Shown: positions 12,504 through 15,996 of the stretch, piece after piece | Layout: every line of letters begins with the position of its first letter | How positions within the stretch are numbered: position 1 is the first letter of the stretch | Origin: JAJVID01 sp035275345 | Lineage (GTDB): Bacteria > Acidobacteriota > Blastocatellia > RBC074 | DNA: 15,996 nucleotides | Direction: 5' to 3' | Assembly (NCBI GenBank): GCA_035275345.1 | Contig: DATEMY010000505.1 | Location: 1 to 15,996, forward strand | The notes under the pieces: model-generated | Seen by the model: only the letters and a program-made list of their open reading frames with translations | The model's database searches: none | What the model was told of the DNA's origin: nothing | Translations under genes and position numbers: made by a program

Positions 12504-14300
12504 TTATTTCTCCTTCTCCCCCGTAAAATCCAGGGTCGGCAATCCGGCGGACGTCAAGCTTCCTTTCATCGTGGCGCCTTCTAATTTGCCGGCGATTTGG
12601 ATTTCCGCCGGATTCCCGTGCAAATCGGCTTTGAATTTGATCGTCACGTCGGAGCCCTGCACTGAAGCGCTGATTATTGCGAATTGACCGAACGGCGTGT
12701 CGAGCGCGCCGCCTATTTCAGCGCCTTTGGATTTGATCTCCAGCTTCAACGCGACCTGAACGTTAGGCGAACTGGCCGTCAAATTCCACTTGCCGATGAT
12801 CGCCGCAAAGTCGCCGCTCGCGTCCGGCGCATCACCTGTCGCTACGGGCAAGGGGGATTGTAGCGGCTTGCCCTCGGTATCGTAAAGCTCGACTGTTCCG
12901 CACTGTTTCATGACATCGGCGATTCGTTTGGCGTCGCCGACGGCGACGATCTGAAGCTTCGTGGGATCGAGGTATTTTCGCGCTACGCGCTGAACGTCCT
13001 CGGACGTGACCGTCATGATCTTCTGCTGATAGGAGCTCCAGTAATCTGCGGGGAGGAGGTAGAAATCTCCTATGAGCTGCAAATCCGGCGATTCGCGCAG
13101 CAATGTGACATTCATGACGATCGCGAGTTTTGCGCGGTCTAATTCGTCGGCCGGAGTTTTTTCGTCGCACAGGCGTTTGAACTCGTAGATCAGCGCGTCC
13201 ATCGAAGCTTTGGTGACGTCGGTCTTCACTGCTGTGCTTGCTCTAAATTCGGGACCCGAGACTTTGCTGTAGGCGCCGTAGGTATAGCCCTTATCTAAGC
13301 GCAGGTTCAGAAGGAGACGCGAGCTGTCCCCGCCGCCCAGAACCTGGTTCATCACCTTTAGAGCGTAAGAATCGGGATCGTTTCGTTCAACCACCAGATT
13401 GCCGAGGATCAAGATCGTCTGTTCCGACCCGGGGCGGTCAATCAGATAGATCTTCGAGGGGCCGGGCTCATTGACTTTGGGCAGGTCGAGTTGAGGAACG
13501 GCGCCGGGCTGCCACGTTCCGAAAGTCTTTTCGAGTTTCGCCGCGATCTCGTCCGGTTTGACATCGCCGACGATGGCGAAGATGGCGTTGTTTGGTTTGT
13601 AATACGCCGCGTGAAATTGTCTGAGCAAATCCGGCGTGAGTTCCTGAATTTGCGCCGGCGTCGGGGCGACTCGACTTTCCGGATGCAAGCCGTATATCAC
13701 CTTCGAGAACATCTCGTTGGCCAGGAAATTGGGGTCCGAACGTTGAGAGCGCAGTCGCGCGACATGGCTGTTCTTCAATTTATTCAGGTCTTCCGCTGGA
13801 AAGCTCGGATTCAAGATCACGTCGGCGAACAACTCCATGATCTGATCGAAATTCTTCGTCAACCCTACGGCCTCGACTGTGCTGTTTAGCGAGGTGAGAC
13901 CGGAACTGGCGCTGAGCGTCGCTCCCAGCGAATCAATCTCTTTGGCGATCTGTTTGCTCGCGCGCGTTTTCGTGCCTTCGAGCAGCATCGCTGCAGTGTA
14001 GTCAGCCGCGGCCGACTGACTGGCAGGGGTGTTCAGACCGCCGCTCCCGATGATCATCCGCATCGCAAAAGTGGGCAGCTTGTGGTTTTCGAGCACGATC
14101 ACTGGTAGCCCGTTGCTGAGCTTTGTTACATAGATTTTCGGCAGCGTGACTTTCAGGACATCTTTGTTGACGGGCGTTTTGCCCTTGATCACCATGCCTT
14201 TCGGCGTCTGCGGCTGTTGAGCCAATGCGACGCTCACGGCCAGAGCGAGTGGCGCCACGGCAGTCAACGCGCGATTCGTAATTGCGAATAATCGTTTCAT
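12504..14300 (-). CDS. exported M16-family protein, zinc site lost, with C-terminal beta domain
   Basis: 598 residues. Signal peptide at 1-27 (cleavage likely ALA before Gln28). M16 N-terminal half at about 50-270 and C-terminal half at about 280-475. The zinc motif HxxEH is replaced: where active enzymes read HLLEHMLFKGT this reads DYTAAMLLEGT (100-110), so all ligands are gone, and the distal Glu is absent too (LKNSHVARLR, 175-184). The C-terminal half keeps LGGGDSSRLL (331-340) and the Arg/Tyr pair that binds substrate backbone (Arg344 region through KGYTYGAY). After a Pro/Asp-rich linker (about 488-506), residues 507-598 form a beta-rich domain with GKWNL and repeated strand patterns, not part of M16. 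Start: GGAGG 6-7 bases before the ATG at 14300; an earlier ATG at 14372 lies in the hairpin and is rejected. It partners the active subunit upstream. Confidence 0.93.
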   Translation of the reverse strand: MKRLFAITNRALTAVAPLALAVSVALAQQPQTPKGMVIKGKTPVNKDVLKVTLPKIYVTKLSNGLPVIVLENHKLPTFAMRMIIGSGGLNTPASQSAAADYTAAMLLEGTKTRASKQIAKEIDSLGATLSASSGLTSLNSTVEAVGLTKNFDQIMELFADVILNPSFPAEDLNKLKNSHVARLRSQRSDPNFLANEMFSKVIYGLHPESRVAPTPAQIQELTPDLLRQFHAAYYKPNNAIFAIVGDVKPDEIAAKLEKTFGTWQPGAVPQLDLPKVNEPGPSKIYLIDRPGSEQTILILGNLVVERNDPDSYALKVMNQVLGGGDSSRLLLNLRLDKGYTYGAYSKVSGPEFRASTAVKTDVTKASMDALIYEFKRLCDEKTPADELDRAKLAIVMNVTLLRESPDLQLIGDFYLLPADYWSSYQQKIMTVTSEDVQRVARKYLDPTKLQIVAVGDAKRIADVMKQCGTVELYDTEGKPLQSPLPVATGDAPDASGDFAAIIGKWNLTASSPNVQVALKLEIKSKGAEIGGALDTPFGQFAIISASVQGSDVTIKFKADLHGNPAEIQIAGKLEGATMKGSLTSAGLPTLDFTGEKEK

Positions 14301-14317
14301 AGTTATCCTCCGGAAAT

Positions 14318-14389
14318 CCCTGTGAGCGTCATGAATTGGACTTATAAGATTCGTACGACTTATAAGTCCCATTCATGGCGCTCACGGGG
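14318..14389 (-). promoter_or_regulatory. long intercistronic hairpin between the two M16 genes
   Basis: Arms 14318-14348 and 14359-14389 (31 bases each) pair at 28 positions by Watson-Crick, two more as T:G wobbles, with one mismatch; the loop is 10 bases (14349-14358) and itself contains the palindrome TCGTACGA. It occupies nearly all of the 96-base gap between the active-subunit stop (14397) and the second gene's Shine-Dalgarno. In the leftward transcript it would be a very stable stem ending about 8 bases before that ribosome site. No T-run follows on the minus strand, so a role in mRNA stability or in setting the subunit ratio is more likely than termination. Confidence 0.85.
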
Positions 14390-14396
14390 ACGATTT

Positions 14397-15818
14397 TCAT
14401 TGTTTCTGGGCGCCCGCCTGCTGTTTCGCGGGGGCTATGATTGCGACCGTACGGTTGGACGACTTCAGATATTTTCGCGCCACGCGCTGCAGGTCTGCCT
14501 TTGTGACGGCCGCGAATTTCTGAAATTGCGTGTTGATCAGATTGGGGTCGTTGTAAAAGACCGCATATGCGCTTAACAATTCCGCCCTGTTGCGGGAATT
14601 TCGGAGCAATTGTATCAATCCGAGTCGCAGAGAATTTTTTGCCTTGTCGAGCTCCCAGTCGGCGACAGGCTGGCGCTGCAACCGCTCGATCTCTTCGTTG
14701 ATGGCGGCCTCGATGTCTTCGATCTTCTTGCCGGGAGCGACATCCGCGCTGATCAGGTAATAGCCGCCGCCGCGGAAGAGCGTTGGGGACGCGCTGATCC
14801 CCGTGACCAGTTGCTTCTCTTTGACCAGCTTCTGGTAAAGCCTGGAGCTTCGTCCGCGGGAAAGCGCCGAATTCAGAACCTGTAGGGCGTAAGAGTCCGG
14901 CGTGTTGTCGACAATGCCTTTGTAACCGATCAACAACGCGGTCTGGCGGGCGAACGGGTCTTCCATCGCGAAACGTCGTTCGGCGGTCTGTTCGGGTTCG
15001 GTCGTGTCGACTTTCGGAGGCGCGGGCTGCGCCGGAATGCTCTCAAAATACTTTTTGATCTTCGCCAGCGCTTCATCGGTCTTGAAATCGCCGACGAGCG
15101 CGAGCGCGGCGTTGTTCGGCCCATAGTAGATGCGGAAAAACTCCTTCATGTCCTGCAAACTGGCCGCGTTCAAATCCTTCATCGAGCCGGAGCCCGAATG
15201 TTTGTAGGCGAAATTTTCGAACATCAGTTCCTGGAATTTCATCAAGGTCTTGACATAAGGCTGGTTGTCCACTTTTTGAAGCCGCTCTTCCTGAACGGCT
15301 TTGCGCTCGCTGTCGAGACCTTCTTGCGTCACGTCGAGCGCGCGCATGGGGTCGGATTCAAGGAAGAGAATCATGTCCAATTGATTCGACGGCACGGTTG
15401 CCCAATAGAACGTCTTGTCTTCGGTGGTCCCCGCGTTATAGGCGCCGCCGTAGGTCTCGATCCAAAACGGCACTTCGTACCTGCCGACGTTTTCTGAACC
15501 GTTAAACGTCATCAGGTGCTCGAAGAGGTGAGCGAATTGAGTGTGCCCCTTGCGTTCGTTTCGCGAGCCGACATCGAAGGTGATGACGATCGAGACGACC
15601 GGGGCGCTGTGGTCTTCCACGAGCAGCACACGCAAACCGTTCTTCAATTTCACGTCCTTAAAATCGACGTTGATTGTTTGGGAGGGCGCTGGCGCCGGCG
15701 CCGGTTTGCCGTCTTTTAGAGCGGTCTGTTTCTGCCCTCTTTGCCCATAGGCTGTAACGCTCGAAATCGCGAGCGCTATGATCAACAGCCCATGCGTAAA
15801 GCGTTGAGCGTCGTTCAT
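14397..15818 (-). CDS. exported M16B zinc metallopeptidase, catalytic subunit
   Basis: 473 residues. Signal peptide at about 1-25 (hydrophobic 10-23), then a Pro/Ala-rich linker (37-46). The N-terminal M16 domain holds the inverted zinc motif HLFEH: His97, Glu100 (catalytic) and His101, with Glu177 as the third ligand in AVQEERL, 77 residues on, matching the spacing in mitochondrial processing peptidase beta. The C-terminal half (about 270-460) has SRGRSSRLYQKL (320-331), but the Arg/Tyr pair that M16 enzymes use to hold substrate is missing: Val332 and Thr339 stand in its place. That pair is present in the neighbouring inactive subunit, so the two should work as a heterodimer in the periplasm. 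Start: AAAGGA 7-8 bases before the ATG at 15818. First gene of the leftward block; a 15-bp tandem repeat lies upstream. Confidence 0.95.
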   Translation of the reverse strand: MNDAQRFTHGLLIIALAISSVTAYGQRGQKQTALKDGKPAPAPAPSQTINVDFKDVKLKNGLRVLLVEDHSAPVVSIVITFDVGSRNERKGHTQFAHLFEHLMTFNGSENVGRYEVPFWIETYGGAYNAGTTEDKTFYWATVPSNQLDMILFLESDPMRALDVTQEGLDSERKAVQEERLQKVDNQPYVKTLMKFQELMFENFAYKHSGSGSMKDLNAASLQDMKEFFRIYYGPNNAALALVGDFKTDEALAKIKKYFESIPAQPAPPKVDTTEPEQTAERRFAMEDPFARQTALLIGYKGIVDNTPDSYALQVLNSALSRGRSSRLYQKLVKEKQLVTGISASPTLFRGGGYYLISADVAPGKKIEDIEAAINEEIERLQRQPVADWELDKAKNSLRLGLIQLLRNSRNRAELLSAYAVFYNDPNLINTQFQKFAAVTKADLQRVARKYLKSSNRTVAIIAPAKQQAGAQKQ

Positions 15819-15873
15819 AAATGAGTCCTTTCAATTTTGAATTACTGAACCTTGGAAATGGGAAGCAAGAATT

Positions 15874-15933
15874 TTGAAAACGGGAGTGTTGAAAACGGGA
15901 GTGTTGAAAACGGGAGTGTTGAGAACGGGAGTG
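15874..15933. repeat. four tandem 15-bp copies, TTGAAAACGGGAGTG
   Basis: Exact copies at 15874, 15889 and 15904; a fourth at 15919 with one change (TTGAGAACGGGAGTG). It lies 56 bases upstream of the M16 catalytic-subunit start, in the likely promoter or leader of that gene. The remaining bases to 15996 hold no gene start that I can support. Confidence 0.95.
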
Positions 15934-15996
15934 ACGGAGAATTTGTGACCCCTCGCTCGCCGCAATTGATAAAGGCCGGGATGAGGTTCGGTGTTT

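Noticed and set aside
14301..14372. Longer N-terminus for the zinc-less M16 protein (start at 14372)
   Set aside because: It would put 24 hairpin-encoded residues before a clean signal peptide; a GGAGG site precedes the ATG at 14300.

Overview
The window reads as ordinary bacterial chromosome: 14 protein genes (one cut by the left edge), moderately GC-rich, short gaps, Shine-Dalgarno starts at most genes. The gene mix fits Acidobacteriota, perhaps Blastocatellia: a paired M16 peptidase with a small beta-domain fused at its C-terminus, a stand-alone cobalamin-binding mutase subunit, an S1C protease, and intergenic short tandem or palindromic repeats. That assignment is inference from gene content; there is no rRNA or marker gene to confirm it. 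I see no tRNA, rRNA, CRISPR array, transposase, prophage or integrase.

Layout. 1-2701: the end of an ABC-F ATPase gene (+) faces a hotdog thioesterase and an S1C serine protease with PDZ domain (both -). 2876-7054: a large polytopic membrane protein (+) converges, across a pure repeat array, on a release-factor-like ribosome-rescue protein (-), followed by an AI-2E-family permease (-). A perfect 50-bp palindrome lies just upstream of the permease. 7144-9299: surE (+) and a small exported glycine-zipper protein (+) converge through a shared hairpin on a class I methyltransferase (-). 9571-11840: a rightward run holds an unknown membrane protein overlapped by a coiled-coil protein, then pcm (protein-L-isoaspartate methyltransferase) and a DedA-family protein. 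12001-15818: a leftward block holds two exported M16 peptidase homologues and, downstream, the B12-binding subunit of a methylmalonyl-CoA-type mutase.

How the genes work together. The clearest joint unit is the M16 pair. One subunit keeps the zinc site but lacks the C-terminal Arg/Tyr pair; the other has lost every zinc ligand but keeps Arg/Tyr. They should form an obligate heterodimeric periplasmic peptidase. surE and pcm are often neighbours in other bacteria and are near each other here. The 9571-10294 pair looks translationally coupled. The other genes are unrelated housekeeping or stress functions.

Most unusual is what lies between the genes. At least seven gaps carry a different short tandem repeat, inverted-repeat cassette or long palindrome. 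Several touch gene ends: one supplies the last codons and stop of the release-factor-like gene, and two sit directly before starts with no Shine-Dalgarno. I found no clear new multi-gene system; the best leads are this repeat pattern and the complementary M16 pair.
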